A stretch of DNA of 64,000 nucleotides from Pelomonas sp. CA6 (GCF_022549225.1 NZ_JAKZFD010000008.1:1-64000); one strand, 5' to 3'. Positions 48,004 to 57,606 are shown, counted from the stretch's first letter. Made by a program: numbers and translations. The notes: generated by a model from the letters alone, not told the origin.

Positions 48004-48492
48004 TTAATCCGACTCGGAGCGCGGCAGGGCCGAGGGCCGGTCGCCCATCAGATAGCGCGGGCCGGCGCCCAGCGCGGCGGCGCGATCCTCGGGGTTGTAC
48101 AGCGCGCAGTGCTGCATGGACAGACAGCCGCAGCCGATGCAGCTGTCCAGCTGGTCGCGCAGCCGGGTCAGCGCGGCGATGCGCGCGTCCAGCAGGGGCC
48201 GCCAATGGGCGGCGAGCTGGGCCCAGTCCTGGGGGCTGGGCGCGTGCCCGCCGGGCAGGCCGGCCAGCGCGGCGCGGATGTCTTCCAGCGACAGCCCCAG
48301 CGACTGCGCCACGCGGATGAACGCCACGCGGCGCAGCACCTGCCGGGGGTAGCGCCGCCGCCCCGCCGGGCTGCGTCCGCCTTCGATCAGGCCTTGCTGT
48401 TCGTAGAAACGCAGCGCGCTCGCGGCCACGCCGGAACGCCGGGCCAATTCGCCGATTTCGATCCAGCTGCGCGTTGCAGGTCCATGGCCCAT
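48004..48492 (-). CDS. soxR: redox-sensitive MerR-family regulator SoxR
   Basis: 162 residues. The MerR helix-turn-helix is IEIGELARRSGVAASALRFYEQQGLI, followed by the dimerisation helix. The [2Fe-2S] motif Cys118-x2-Cys121-x-Cys123-x5-Cys129 (CIGCGCLSMQHC) is the SoxR signature. Outside enterobacteria SoxR usually responds to redox-active metabolites and controls oxidases or efflux genes. The divergent questin-oxidase-like gene is the likely target. No soxS is present. Confidence 0.93.
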   Translation of the reverse strand: MGHGPATRSWIEIGELARRSGVAASALRFYEQQGLIEGGRSPAGRRRYPRQVLRRVAFIRVAQSLGLSLEDIRAALAGLPGGHAPSPQDWAQLAAHWRPLLDARIAALTRLRDQLDSCIGCGCLSMQHCALYNPEDRAAALGAGPRYLMGDRPSALPRSESD

Positions 48493-48553
48493 GCCTCAAC
48501 CCTCCTTCGTTCAGGTCCGACGGGCGGCGCCTTGTCCATTCCAGCCGCCGCGC

Positions 48554-48586
48554 TTGACTTAAAGCTTACTTTAACTTTCACAGTAG
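48554..48586 (+). promoter_or_regulatory. MerR-type palindromic operator/promoter between soxR and the questin-oxidase-like gene
   Basis: The dyad ACTTAAAG-CTTA-CTTTAACT (48,557-48,576, one mismatch) sits directly after a TTGACT -35 (48,554). This is the layout of MerR-family promoters with an overlong spacer; the -10 is probably CACAGT/CAGTAG at 48,579-48,586. The sequence is unusually AT-rich for its surroundings. It differs in detail from the E. coli SoxR box, so binding is inferred. Confidence 0.5.
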
Positions 48587-48616
48587 CACCCAAGATCCTT
48601 TCACCCGGAGTCCCTC

Positions 48617-49654
48617 GTGCTGCTCAGAACCGCCTCCCCCGAACTGCAATCCCGGCTCGCCTCGCTGCACCGTCTCTCGCCCGAATACGGCCAGCAACTC
48701 GGCAGCCACCTGCCCATGGCGCTGGCCGCGCTGGACGCGATGGGCGCCTCGCCCAACCAGCTGGACCGCTTCGCGAACGGCTACCGCGCCAGCCACACGC
48801 TGACACCGCAGCGCGACGAGGGCCGCCGCCTGCGCGACTGGCCGGCGCTGCTGGGCAGTTTCGACTTCCACGCCGACCTGCGCCAGAGCCTGGCGCAGCA
48901 GCTGCGTCAACAGGGACGGCCGCTGCTGCTGACGCAGGCCCTGCCGCTGCTGCTGGAAAGCCCGGGCGCCGCGGCCTTCCACGGCCTGATCCGCACGGCC
49001 CATGCGCTGGAGTCGGGCGTCGACGCCGAGCTGGTCGAAGCCCTCGCCTACTGGGGCAGCCGCTGGCTGCCGCTGCCCGAAACGCCGGCCGCGGCGCCCG
49101 AGATCGGCGACCCCGCGCTGTGGCTGGATCGGCTGGACGCGGTCCAGCGCCACGACGCGCCGACCTGGCAATCGGACGCCCCGCTGATCGCGCAGCGCAT
49201 GCAGACCGCCGCGCGCGGCCGTGCCTGGCGGCGCTGGGCGGGCAGCTTGGCGACCGAGCCACTGCCGCCGCAAGACCTGCTGATGGCGCTGGCGCGCGCG
49301 GCCGCGGCGCGCTATCTGCGCAGCGGCAACTTCACGGTGCTGCACATGGTCACCGGGCTGCGCGCGGCCGCCGTGCTGGACCAGGTCCAGCCGCTGACAC
49401 CGGCTGCACGGACCCGGCTGCTGGGCGCCGTGGCCGCGGCCAGCCTGGCCTCACGCCTGTGGCAGGACGACGCCGCGCATCCGCCCGCCGCGTCCGACTG
49501 GCCCGCGCCCAGCGACTGGCCGCAGCTGCTGGCCCAGGCCTGCACCCAGTCGGACGACCATGCGATCAAGCTGGTCCATGCGCTGGCCTGGTGGCAGGAC
49601 CGCCACCCCGACCCGCTGTGGGGCCGGGCCGCGCAGCGCGCGCTGCAGCGTTGA
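48617..49654 (+). CDS. questin oxidase family protein (DUF4243-like)
   Basis: 345 residues, soluble and helical, no signal peptide. Family-like features: LPMALAALDAMGASPNQLDRFANGYRASH near the N-terminus, AFHGLIRTAHALESG (about 119-133), ALAYWGSRW and FTVLHMVTGLRAA and a final HAIKLVHALAWW. Fungal members oxidise questin; bacterial members have unknown substrates and may act on quinone-like or aromatic compounds. The start is GTG 48,617. Divergent from soxR, convergent with the chemoreceptor gene (9-base gap). Confidence 0.75.
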   Translation: MLLRTASPELQSRLASLHRLSPEYGQQLGSHLPMALAALDAMGASPNQLDRFANGYRASHTLTPQRDEGRRLRDWPALLGSFDFHADLRQSLAQQLRQQGRPLLLTQALPLLLESPGAAAFHGLIRTAHALESGVDAELVEALAYWGSRWLPLPETPAAAPEIGDPALWLDRLDAVQRHDAPTWQSDAPLIAQRMQTAARGRAWRRWAGSLATEPLPPQDLLMALARAAAARYLRSGNFTVLHMVTGLRAAAVLDQVQPLTPAARTRLLGAVAAASLASRLWQDDAAHPPAASDWPAPSDWPQLLAQACTQSDDHAIKLVHALAWWQDRHPDPLWGRAAQRALQR

Positions 49655-49663
49655 GCGCCGCGC

Positions 49664-51220
49664 TCAGCTGGACGCCGCGATCCGGAACTGGCCGACCACC
49701 TGCTGCAGGCTGGCGGCCTGCTCGCGCAGCGACTCGGACGCGGCGCTGGACTCTTCCACCAGCGCGGCGTTCTGCTGCGTCACCTCGTCCAGCCGCATCA
49801 CCGCCTGCCCCACCTCGCTGAGGCTGACGCTCTGCTCCTGCGTGGCGCTGGAGATCTCCTGGATGATGTCGGTGACGCGCTGCACCGCGGTCACCAGCTC
49901 GCGCATGGTGCTGCCGGCCTCGTCGACCAGCCGCGACCCGGCGTCCACGCGGTCGACCGAGGTGCCGATCAGGCCCTTGATTTCCTTGGCCGCCTCGGCC
50001 GAGCGCTGCGCCAGCAGGCGCACCTCGCCGGCCACGACCGCGAAGCCGCGCCCCTGTTCGCCGGCGCGCGCCGCTTCCACCGCCGCGTTCAGCGCCAGGA
50101 TGTTGGTCTGGAAGGCGATGCCGTCGATCACGCCGATGATGTCGGCGATGCGGCGCGAGGCGTTGTTGATCTCGTCCATGGTCGTCACGACCTGGTCGAC
50201 CACCGAGCCGCCACGGCCGGCCACCTGGCTGGCGTTCTGCGCCAGCTGGCTGGCCTGGCGGGTGGCATCGGCGTTCTGCTTCACCGTGTCGGTCAGCGCG
50301 TGCATGGTGGCCGAGGTCTCCTCCAGGCTGGAGGCCATCTGCTCGGTGCGCGCGGACAGGTCGCTGCTGCCGGCCGCCACCTCGGCGCTGGACATCGCGA
50401 TCATCTCCGCGCTGTGGCGCACCGTGCCCAGCGAGCGGTTCAGCGCGCCCTTCATGTCGTCCAGCGCCCGGGCCAGCTGGCCCAGCTCGTCCTTGCCCGA
50501 GGCGTCCACGCGCACGGTCAGGTCGCCGTCGGCCACCTTGCGCGCCAGATCCACCATGCTCACCAGCGGCTGCACCGTGCTGCGCGTCAGCATCCAGGCC
50601 AGCGCCGCGCCGGCGGCCAGCGAGATGGCGATCAGCACCACCATGGAGATCACGACATTGTCGTAGGTCTTCTTGGCGTCTTCGTAGGCCTTGCGTCCGC
50701 CGTCGATGTTGAACTGAACCAGCTTGTCCAGCGCGGCGCCAATCGCATCGGCCTTGGCCTTGGACTCGCCCACCACCAGCGGGATGTACTCGTACTTGAT
50801 GCCCTGCTTGCGGAAGCTAATCAGCTTGTCCTGGACCACCAGATAGTCCTTGATCTTGGTGTCCACATCCTTCCACAGCGCCTCTTCGGCGGGCCCGGTG
50901 ATCTCGGCGACATAGGCCTTGATCACCGCCGGCATGGTCTTCTCGCGCAGGGTCTTGATGCGCTCCTGCTCCTTCTCGACCTCGACGACCACCTCCTGCA
51001 GGCACATGGCCATCTCGGCGCGGCGCAGTTGGCTGACCTGATCGCGCAATTCACCGATGTTGCTGATCGACGGCAGCCAGTTCGTCGCCAGGTCGGCGAC
51101 GTTGGCCTGGATCACCGCGATACGGCTGAGCGCCACCGCGCCCACCAGCAAGGTTGCCGCGAGTACCGCGGCAAAACCCAGGGAAATGCGAATGCCGACG
51201 CGCAGGTCCGAAAACTTCAT
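49664..51220 (-). CDS. methyl-accepting chemotaxis protein
   Basis: 518 residues. TM1 is at about 13-34, a four-helix-bundle-type periplasmic domain at about 35-188, TM2 at about 189-211 and HAMP at about 213-265. The cytoplasmic signalling hairpin has the tip motif IIGVIDGIAFQTNILALNAAVEAARAGEQGRGFAVVAGEVR. Ligand unknown. No che genes are nearby, so it is an orphan receptor inside the interruption of the his locus. Confidence 0.93.
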   Translation of the reverse strand: MKFSDLRVGIRISLGFAAVLAATLLVGAVALSRIAVIQANVADLATNWLPSISNIGELRDQVSQLRRAEMAMCLQEVVVEVEKEQERIKTLREKTMPAVIKAYVAEITGPAEEALWKDVDTKIKDYLVVQDKLISFRKQGIKYEYIPLVVGESKAKADAIGAALDKLVQFNIDGGRKAYEDAKKTYDNVVISMVVLIAISLAAGAALAWMLTRSTVQPLVSMVDLARKVADGDLTVRVDASGKDELGQLARALDDMKGALNRSLGTVRHSAEMIAMSSAEVAAGSSDLSARTEQMASSLEETSATMHALTDTVKQNADATRQASQLAQNASQVAGRGGSVVDQVVTTMDEINNASRRIADIIGVIDGIAFQTNILALNAAVEAARAGEQGRGFAVVAGEVRLLAQRSAEAAKEIKGLIGTSVDRVDAGSRLVDEAGSTMRELVTAVQRVTDIIQEISSATQEQSVSLSEVGQAVMRLDEVTQQNAALVEESSAASESLREQAASLQQVVGQFRIAASS

Positions 51221-51405
51221 GGGCCACCACCTTTATGGTTTGGCCGCCTTTGTTGGGTCCGGGTCGCCCGGCGGCCGTTCGGGCCATGCTAGGACAAGGG
51301 GGACGGCTCTGCCATGGGTGGACGGATCGCCGAAGGGCCCGAATGCCAAGGATTTGTGGCTCGGCCGAAAAAGTTTCGCAATTCGCACAACGGCAGCGTC
51401 GCGGC

Positions 51406-52737
51406 CTAGCGACGCAGGCGCAACTCCGCGGCCCGCGCATGGGCCTGCAAGCCTTCGCCATAGGCCAGGGTCGCGGCGATCGGACCCAGCTGCTGGGCGC
51501 CGGACTCGCTGACCTCGATCAGGCTGGAGCGCTTCTGGAAGTCGTACACACCCAGCGGCGACGAGAAGCGCGCGGTGCCCGAGGTGGGCAGCACATGGTT
51601 GGGGCCGGCGCAGTAGTCGCCCAGCGATTCGCTGGTGTAGGCGCCCAGGAAGATCGCGCCGGCATGGCGCAGCAGCGGCTCCCAGCGCTGCGGCTCGCGG
51701 CTGGAGACCTCCAGGTGCTCCGGCGCGATGCGGTTGCTGAGCTCGCAGGCCTCGTCCATCGAGCGCGTCAGGATCAGCGCGCCGCGCCCCTCCAGCGACG
51801 CGCGGATCACGGCCTGGCGCGGCATGGTGGGCAGCAGACGCTCGATCGCCTCGCGCACCTGTTCGATGTAGGCCGCATCCGGGCACAGCAAAAGGCTCTG
51901 CGCCAGCTCGTCGTGCTCGGCCTGGCTGAACAGGTCCATCGCCACCCAGTCCGGCGGCGTCGTGCCGTCGGCCAGCACCAGGATCTCGCTGGGGCCGGCG
52001 ATCATGTCGATGCCCACCTGGCCGAACACATGCTTCTTCGCGCTGGCCACGTAGGCGTTGCCCGGGCCGGTGATCTTGTCCACGCGCGGCACGGTGGCGG
52101 TGCCATAGGCCAGCGCCGCCACGGCCTGCGCGCCACCTATCGTGAAGGCGCGATGCACGCCGGCCACATAGGCGGCGGCCAGCACCAGTGGGTTCTTTTC
52201 GCCGCGCGGGGTGGGCACCACCATCACGATTTCGGGCACGCCGGCCACCTGGGCCGGGATGGCATTCATCAGCACGCTGGACGGATAGGCGGCCTTGCCG
52301 CCGGGCACATAGATGCCGACGCGGTCCAGCGGGGTCACTTTCTGCCCCAGCAGCGTGCCGTCCTCGTCGCGATAGCTCCAGCTCTCGCCGCAGGCCTTCT
52401 TCTGGCGCTCGTGGTAGCGGCGCACCCGCGCGGCGGCCTGCTCCAGCGCGTCGCGCTGCTGCGCCGGCAGGCCGTCGAAGGCCTGACGCAGTTCCTCGCG
52501 CGTCAATTCCAGCGCCGTCAGCGAGGCCGCCTGCACGCCATCGAAGCGGGCGCTGTAGTCCAGCACCGCGGCATCGCCGCGCGCGCGCACGTCGGCCAGG
52601 ATCTCGGCGACGCGCTGCTCGATCGCGGCGTCGGTGTCTGCCGACCAGTGCAGCACCTGCTGGAAACGCGCCTCGAAGTCGGCGTCGGCGGTGCTGAGGC
52701 GGCGCAGGGCCAAGGGGGTGGAGGCGGGATTGCTCAT
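51406..52737 (-). CDS. hisD: histidinol dehydrogenase
   Basis: Two-step NAD-dependent oxidation of histidinol to histidine. 443 residues. The zinc and catalytic signature [42 protein letters not shown] is intact. The C-terminal segment [20 protein letters not shown] matches the family. It follows hisG by 50 bases. The 185 bases after it, before the chemoreceptor gene, hold no gene. Confidence 0.96.
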   Translation of the reverse strand: MSNPASTPLALRRLSTADADFEARFQQVLHWSADTDAAIEQRVAEILADVRARGDAAVLDYSARFDGVQAASLTALELTREELRQAFDGLPAQQRDALEQAAARVRRYHERQKKACGESWSYRDEDGTLLGQKVTPLDRVGIYVPGGKAAYPSSVLMNAIPAQVAGVPEIVMVVPTPRGEKNPLVLAAAYVAGVHRAFTIGGAQAVAALAYGTATVPRVDKITGPGNAYVASAKKHVFGQVGIDMIAGPSEILVLADGTTPPDWVAMDLFSQAEHDELAQSLLLCPDAAYIEQVREAIERLLPTMPRQAVIRASLEGRGALILTRSMDEACELSNRIAPEHLEVSSREPQRWEPLLRHAGAIFLGAYTSESLGDYCAGPNHVLPTSGTARFSSPLGVYDFQKRSSLIEVSESGAQQLGPIAATLAYGEGLQAHARAAELRLRR

Positions 52738-52787
52738 GGCGATGGCTTCTTGAACGGCGGGCGGGGGATGGGCGGCGGTAGGCGGGC

Positions 52788-53426
52788 TCAGGCGGGAATG
52801 GCGGCGGCGATGGCGTCGATCAGCGGCCGCAGTCGCTCGCGCTTGAGCTTGAGCGCCGCCTGGTTGACCACCAGGCGCGAGGAGATGTCCATGATCCGTT
52901 CGACCTCGATCAACCGGTTGGCCTTCAGCGTGCTGCCGGTGGAGACCAGGTCCACGATGGCGTCGGCCAGGCCGGTCAGCGGCGCCAGCTCCATGGAGCC
53001 GTACAGCTTGATCAGGTCCACGTGCACGCCCTTCTCGGCGAAATGCTGGCGCGCGATCTCGGTGTACTTGGTCGCCACGCGGATGCGCGAGCCCTGCTTC
53101 ACGGCGCTGGCGTAGTCGAAGTCGTCGCGCGTGGCCACGCTCATGCGGCAGCGCGCGATGCGCAGGTCCAGCGGCTGGTAGAGGCCGTCGCCGCCATGCT
53201 CGATCAGCACGTCGCGCCCGGCCACGCCCAGGTCGGCGCCGCCGTATTGCACATAGGTGGGCACGTCGGTGGCGCGCACCAGCACCACGCGGACCTCGTC
53301 CTGGTTGGTGGGCAGGATGAGCTTGCGCGAGGTCTCGGGGTTCTCCAGCACCTCGATGCCGGCCGCCTTCAGCAGCGGCAGGGTCTCTTCGAAGATGCGG
53401 CCCTTGGAAAGCGCCAGGGTGATCAT
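52788..53426 (-). CDS. hisG: ATP phosphoribosyltransferase, short form HisG
   Basis: First step of histidine synthesis from PRPP and ATP. 212 residues: the short form, lacking the C-terminal regulatory domain and therefore expected to need HisZ, not seen in this window. [33 protein letters not shown] and the PRPP loop [17 protein letters not shown] are present. Confidence 0.95.
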   Translation of the reverse strand: MITLALSKGRIFEETLPLLKAAGIEVLENPETSRKLILPTNQDEVRVVLVRATDVPTYVQYGGADLGVAGRDVLIEHGGDGLYQPLDLRIARCRMSVATRDDFDYASAVKQGSRIRVATKYTEIARQHFAEKGVHVDLIKLYGSMELAPLTGLADAIVDLVSTGSTLKANRLIEVERIMDISSRLVVNQAALKLKRERLRPLIDAIAAAIPA

Positions 53427-53501
53427 GCGGGGGTCCTTGTTGAGATCGTGGGATCGACTCTCAGCGGGACGGCAGCGGGATCACCTCGTGCGGCAACTCG
53501 C

Positions 53502-53529
53502 CGCCACCCGCTTCAGCAGCCGGGTGGCG
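53502..53529. terminator. hairpin between bolA and hisG
   Basis: A 9-bp stem CGCCACCCG/CGGGTGGCG with a 10-base loop begins directly after the bolA stop on the minus strand. There is no T-run. It may end the bolA transcript or be left over from whatever once lay between bolA and hisG. Confidence 0.35.
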
Positions 53530-53530
53530 T

Positions 53531-53797
53531 TCAGGAATGGTGATGCTCGGCCGAGCCCTGCTGGGCCCATTCGGCGGGGGTCAGGGTTTTCATCGACAGC
53601 GCGTGGATCTGCTCGCGCATGCGCTCGCCCAGGGCCTGGTAGACCCGCTGGTGGCGGCGCACCCGGTTGAGCCCTTCGAATTCGGCCGACACGATGGTCG
53701 CGAAGAAATGCCGGCCGTCGCCGTCCACCTGCAACTCGGTGCAGGAGAGGCCATCGGCGATATAGCGTTGGACTTCGGCGGGGGTGGGATCGGCCAT
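53531..53797 (-). CDS. BolA/IbaG family protein
   Basis: 88 residues from MADPTPAEVQRYI. The BolA fold is recognised by GDGRHFFATIVSAEFEGLNRVRRHQRVYQALGERMREQIHALSMKTLTPAEW, including the conserved RHQRVY and the HALSMKTLTP ending typical of the IbaG/YrbA branch. These proteins work with monothiol glutaredoxins in iron-sulfur handling. In Burkholderiales it normally precedes murA and hisG; here hisG follows directly. Another ATG 12 bases upstream is possible. Confidence 0.92.
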   Translation of the reverse strand: MADPTPAEVQRYIADGLSCTELQVDGDGRHFFATIVSAEFEGLNRVRRHQRVYQALGERMREQIHALSMKTLTPAEWAQQGSAEHHHS

Positions 53798-53858
53798 GAT
53801 GGGCGGCATTCTAACTGGGCCTCGCCCAGCGCGCGGGCCGGCCCGTCGCCCCGCCGGG

Positions 53859-54350
53859 TCAGCCGCGGCCGCGTTCGGCACCCCGCGCGCGCCAGGGCAG
53901 GCACTGATCCAGCGACCAGCGTCCCGGGCCGCGCCCAAGGAGATAGAGCATGGGCGCGGCCCAGCTCAGGTGCGTGGGCCAGGCCGAGGGATAGACGAAC
54001 AGCTGGATCACCGCCGTCATGCCCAGCACGCCGAGCGCGGCCAGGCGCGTGCCCAGCCCCAGCACCAGCAGCACCGGCAGCAGGTGCTCGGCGGTGGTCG
54101 CCAGATAGGCGGCCCAATCCGGCGGGATCAGCGGCAGGGCGTAGTCCTGCCGGAACAGCAGGAAGGTGGTGTCCGTCAGCGTGGCCCAGCCCTCGACCTT
54201 GGTCCGGCCCGACATCCAGAACACGCCGGCGATGCTGAAGCGGCAGGCCAGCGCGATCAGATCGTGCGAGATCCATCGTTCAAGACGCGCCCGCAGCGCG
54301 GGCAGCCTAGGGGCCACGGCGCGGTGCGCGCGCGGGAGAGGCAGGTTCAT
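53859..54350 (-). CDS. DoxX family membrane protein of the bufferin operon
   Basis: 163 residues with about four membrane helices ([67 protein letters not shown] and a further segment). The pattern of small DoxX quinone-linked or redox membrane proteins is clear. It is the fourth gene after the DUF2282 precursor and overlaps the DUF2063 stop (ATGA). DoxX members are frequent companions of DUF692/DUF2063 operons. Confidence 0.88.
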   Translation of the reverse strand: MNLPLPRAHRAVAPRLPALRARLERWISHDLIALACRFSIAGVFWMSGRTKVEGWATLTDTTFLLFRQDYALPLIPPDWAAYLATTAEHLLPVLLVLGLGTRLAALGVLGMTAVIQLFVYPSAWPTHLSWAAPMLYLLGRGPGRWSLDQCLPWRARGAERGRG

Positions 54351-55108
54351 GACGGAAGCTCCATGATCGCGGCGAAGGCGCCGTGTTGCACAAGGCGGGC
54401 CAGGCCGGCCCCCGGGTCGACGCCGGGGGCGCGGGCCAGGGCCGCGTGAAGGGCGGCGTCCAGCGGCTCGCCCGAGGCGCAGGCGTCCAGCAAGGCGCAG
54501 TCGGCGGCGCTGATCTCCAGCGCCGTCACGGCCCCCGCTGGCCGCGTCAGCAACGCCCCCTGACCCCGCCAGTGCGGCGGATTGGGGTCGGCGGCCTGGC
54601 TGCGGGCCGCCTGCCACAGGCTGAAGGCCGGCCAGTCGGGACTCCAGCGCCAGCAGGCGGCCGGATGCGGCCGCAGCCGGCAGGCGCCGAGCCGTTCGGC
54701 ATCCAGCCGCGCGAACGCCGCCAGGCCCAGCACCGGCGCGTCGGCGGCGACATGGCTGTCGTTCCACAACCGGTCCAGGCGGGCCACCTCGCCCAGCCAA
54801 CGCAGTTCGCCGCCGGCCAGCGCCTCGTCCAGGAACGCCGCGAAGCCGGCGCCGTAGTGCTGCAGCGCCCCGCTGGTCGGCGGATGGCCACGCGCGAAGT
54901 CGAGGGCCGCCGCCTGCATCCAGGCGTCGCCGGTGAGCCGATGCACGGCGGGGTACAAGGACAGCAGCGCATCGACGCAGCCCTTCAGCACGGTGTTCCG
55001 GTAGACCGAGAACCCGGCCTGTGTCGCCACGCCAAAGCCCTGCCCCGTGTCGCCCGGCTCGGCCCAGAGGGCACGCCAGAACCCGGCCTGGAACTCGGCC
55101 AGCGTCAT
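54347..55108 (-). CDS. bufC: DUF2063 protein (BufC-like partner of the MNIO enzyme)
   Basis: 253 residues, soluble. The N-terminal DUF2063 region [16 protein letters not shown] ... [62 protein letters not shown] is characteristic. These proteins accompany DUF692 enzymes and are thought to bind the precursor peptide. It overlaps both neighbours by ATGA. Confidence 0.9.
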   Translation of the reverse strand: MTLAEFQAGFWRALWAEPGDTGQGFGVATQAGFSVYRNTVLKGCVDALLSLYPAVHRLTGDAWMQAAALDFARGHPPTSGALQHYGAGFAAFLDEALAGGELRWLGEVARLDRLWNDSHVAADAPVLGLAAFARLDAERLGACRLRPHPAACWRWSPDWPAFSLWQAARSQAADPNPPHWRGQGALLTRPAGAVTALEISAADCALLDACASGEPLDAALHAALARAPGVDPGAGLARLVQHGAFAAIMELPS

Positions 55109-55953
55109 GGCAGGGCCTCCTGCGGCCGCCGGACCGGCGCATCGAGCAGCGCCTGCGCCCGCGCGCGCTCGCCGGCCAGCACCTGGAACGGCGGAATCTG
55201 GCCGTCGCGCTCGATCAGCGTCGGACGGGCGCCGATGCGGGCCGTGAGGGCCTGCAGCAGCGCCCACACCGGCTCCGCGACCGGCGCGTCATGGCTGTCG
55301 ATCAGCAGACCGGTGACGTCGCCCGCGTCGGCGCGATGGCCGGCGACATGGATTTCCATCACGGCCGCGCCATTGATCGCGTCGATCCAGGCCGCGGCGT
55401 CGATGCCGACGTTGTGGGCCGACACGAAGACATTGTTGAGGTCGATCAGCAGCCCGCAGCCGCTGCGGCGGACCAGCTCGTGGAGAAAATCGGTCTCGCC
55501 CCAGTCATGCGCCAGATGCACGTAGTGCGAGGGGTTCTCGATCGCCACGCGGCGCCGCAGCGCGTCCTGCATCCGCGCGATGTTGGCGGCCACGCGCTGC
55601 AGCGCCTCGGTGGTGCGTGGCACCGGCAGCAGGTCCGGCCCATAGGCGCCGCCCAAGCGGCTCCAGGCCAGATGCTCCGAAACCAGGGCCGGCTGCAAGC
55701 GATCGACCAGGAGGGACAGGCGGCGCAGGTGGTCCGGGTCCGGCGGCTCGGCGCCGGCCAGCGACGCCGAGACCCCATGCAGCGACAGCGGATGGCTGGC
55801 GCGCAGGGCTTCCAGCAGCGCCAGGCGCGGCCCGCCCGCGACGAGATAGTTCTCGGGATGGACCTCGAACCACAGCCCGGTTTCACGCGCGGCCAGCGCC
55901 GCGTCCGCGAACTCCGGTTTGAAGCCCAGGCCCGCGCCCAGCCCGTCCGTCAT
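55105..55953 (-). CDS. bufB: DUF692 multinuclear non-heme iron oxidative enzyme (MNIO, BufB-like)
   Basis: 282 residues, TIM-barrel type. The metal-binding motifs of the family appear in order: [64 protein letters not shown] and [18 protein letters not shown] enzymes modify cysteines of RiPP precursors; in bufferins they make thiooxazole-type heterocycles that bind copper. The precursor gene is directly upstream. Confidence 0.92.
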   Translation of the reverse strand: MTDGLGAGLGFKPEFADAALAARETGLWFEVHPENYLVAGGPRLALLEALRASHPLSLHGVSASLAGAEPPDPDHLRRLSLLVDRLQPALVSEHLAWSRLGGAYGPDLLPVPRTTEALQRVAANIARMQDALRRRVAIENPSHYVHLAHDWGETDFLHELVRRSGCGLLIDLNNVFVSAHNVGIDAAAWIDAINGAAVMEIHVAGHRADAGDVTGLLIDSHDAPVAEPVWALLQALTARIGARPTLIERDGQIPPFQVLAGERARAQALLDAPVRRPQEALP

Positions 55954-55965
55954 GGCGCGCGCCGA

Positions 55966-56244
55966 TCAGGACTTGATCGGGGTGAGCGACCCCATGCCCT
56001 TGGGCGTCTTGATCGCGGTGCAGGTGCCCGCGGGGACGTACTTCCAGGCATTGCCCTGGTAGTCCATCTTCGAGGTGCCGGCACAGGTGGTGCCCGGCCC
56101 GGCGGCGCAGTCGTTCTTGCCCGCCATGGCCACGCCATAGCAGCGCTCCTTTTCGGCGGCAGCGGGCTTGCCGTCTTGCGCCATGGCGGCCGAGGACAGG
56201 GCGGTCAGCGTGACCAGGGCCAGAGTCAGATGGGACGATTTCAT
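55966..56244 (-). CDS. bufA: DUF2282 bufferin-type RiPP precursor (BufA-like)
   Basis: 92 residues with a signal peptide (about 1-22, ending AAMA). The core holds four cysteines, Cys35 (RCYGVAMAG), Cys46 (KNDCAAG), Cys54 (TTCAGTS) and Cys75 (AGTCTAI), spaced as in DUF2282 proteins now known as bufferins. The start MKSSHL at 56,244 has AAGGAG 7 bases upstream. It is first in the operon bufA-bufB-bufC-doxX. The exported, modified peptide is expected to sequester copper or a similar metal in the periplasm. Confidence 0.9.
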   Translation of the reverse strand: MKSSHLTLALVTLTALSSAAMAQDGKPAAAEKERCYGVAMAGKNDCAAGPGTTCAGTSKMDYQGNAWKYVPAGTCTAIKTPKGMGSLTPIKS

Positions 56245-56319
56245 GAGGTGCTCCTTGTGGATGGAAACATGGCTTGCAGGGTGGACGCGGCGCGATGGCC
56301 TGGGCGTTCCGGCAGCTAG

Positions 56320-56346
56320 TTCGTCCCCGTCGCGCCCCGGGTTACA
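56320..56346 (-). promoter_or_regulatory. SigF-type promoter of the bufferin operon
   Basis: On the minus strand TGTAACC (56,346-56,340), 16 bases, CGAA (56,323-56,320). The GTAACC/CGAA pair resembles the promoter pattern reported for Caulobacter SigF. It would start RNA near 56,312, giving a leader of about 68 bases to bufA. Confidence 0.65.
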
Positions 56347-56387
56347 GCGCCGCTGGCGAAAGTTCTGGAATTTTTTTTCGCCCCCCC

Positions 56388-56414
56388 TGTAACCTTGCGG
56401 CCTCATGGCGCGAA
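56388..56414 (+). promoter_or_regulatory. second SigF-type motif, facing the sigma factor gene
   Basis: On the plus strand TGTAACC (56,388-56,394), 16 bases, CGAA (56,411-56,414): same half-sites and spacing as the bufA promoter. It overlaps the first possible ATG of the sigma gene, so a transcript from it would start near 56,421. Autoregulation is plausible but unproven. Confidence 0.5.
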
Positions 56415-56968
56415 TAGATCCCGTGATCGCGACGGAACAAGAGCTTCATGACCTCTTCCTGGCGGGACTGGATGGGGATGCGGTGGCCTACCACCGCTTC
56501 CTCCAGCGCCTGAGCGCGCTGCTGCGCGGCTACTTCCGGCGGCGCCTGCTGCAGCTGCCGGACGAGATCGAGGATCTGGTGCAGGAGACGCTGCTGGCGG
56601 TGCATGCCAAGCGCCAGAGCTACCGCCGCGGCGAGCCGCTGACGGCCTGGGTGCATGCGCTGGCGCGCTACAAGCTGGTCGACCTCTGGCGCCAGCGCGG
56701 ACGGCGCGAGGCGCTGCACGACCCGCTGGACGAAGACCTCGCCGTGTTCGCCACGGCCGACCACGAGGCCGGCGAGGTCCGGCGCGATCTGGGTCGGCTG
56801 CTGGAGCGGCTGCCCGCGAACCAGCGCCTGCCCATCCTGCACACCAAGCTTGAAGGGCTGTCGGTGGAGGAAGCCGCGCGGCTGACAGGCATGAGCGAAT
56901 CCGCGGTCAAGGTCGGCGTGCACCGCGGGCTGAAGGCGCTGGCGCGCCTGTGGAAGGAGATGACATGA
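56405..56968 (+). CDS. sigF: SigF-like ECF sigma factor
   Basis: 187 residues as drawn from ATG 56,405. Region 2 ([46 protein letters not shown] ... [20 protein letters not shown]) and region 4 ([44 protein letters not shown]) are both present. Adjacent NrsF and divergent bufferin genes identify the SigF group known from Caulobacter, which answers metal or oxidative stress. A GTG at 56,423 is an alternative start that would fit a nearly leaderless transcript from the overlapping promoter. The stop overlaps nrsF (ATGA). Confidence 0.88.
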   Translation: MARIDPVIATEQELHDLFLAGLDGDAVAYHRFLQRLSALLRGYFRRRLLQLPDEIEDLVQETLLAVHAKRQSYRRGEPLTAWVHALARYKLVDLWRQRGRREALHDPLDEDLAVFATADHEAGEVRRDLGRLLERLPANQRLPILHTKLEGLSVEEAARLTGMSESAVKVGVHRGLKALARLWKEMT

Positions 56969-57606
56969 AGACCGAGAACCTGATCGGACTGCTGGCCCAG
57001 GCTCCCGGCCGCGTGCCCGCGCATGCCGGCGAGCGCCGCATCGCCCTCGCGCTGGCGGCCGGCCTCGCGCTGGCCCTGCTCTGGGTGCACAGCGCCTTCG
57101 GCCTGCGCGCGGACCTGCCCGAGGTCGTGGGAAGCGCCGCGTTCTGGCAAAAGCTGGCCATGCCCCTGGCGGTGACGGCCAGCGGGTTGGTCGTGGTGTT
57201 CCGGCTCGGCCATCCGGCCGCGCGGATCGGGGGCTGGTGGCTGGGCCTGGCGCTGCCCGTGCTGCTGCTCTGGGTCTGGGCGGCCGCGGTGCTGGGCTCG
57301 GCCGAGCCGGCCGCCCGCCTGCCGCTGGTGCTGGGCACGACCTGGCGCAGCTGCGTGTTCAATGTGACCGCGACGGCGCTGCCCACGGGTCTGGGCCTGC
57401 TGTGGGCCTTGCAGGGGCTCGCGCCGACGCGGCCCCTGCTGGCGGGCGCCACCGCCGGCTGGCTGGCCGGCGCGGTGGGCGCCAGCGTCTATGCGTTGCA
57501 TTGCCCCGAGATGGGCGCTCCCTTCGTCGCGCTCTGGTATGTGCTCGGGATGGGTCTGTCGGCGGCGCTGGGCGCGCTCGCGGGGCGCCACTGGCTGAAG
57601 TGGTAG
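56965..57606 (+). CDS. nrsF: NrsF-like DUF1109 membrane anti-sigma factor
   Basis: 213 residues with about six membrane helices and short loops. The typical opening is [17 protein letters not shown], followed by an early helix [32 protein letters not shown] and [16 protein letters not shown] carry the two cysteines (near residues 127 and 173) of the family, thought to sense the stress. It should hold the sigma factor at the membrane until metal or oxidative stress releases it. Confidence 0.88.
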   Translation: MKTENLIGLLAQAPGRVPAHAGERRIALALAAGLALALLWVHSAFGLRADLPEVVGSAAFWQKLAMPLAVTASGLVVVFRLGHPAARIGGWWLGLALPVLLLWVWAAAVLGSAEPAARLPLVLGTTWRSCVFNVTATALPTGLGLLWALQGLAPTRPLLAGATAGWLAGAVGASVYALHCPEMGAPFVALWYVLGMGLSAALGALAGRHWLKW

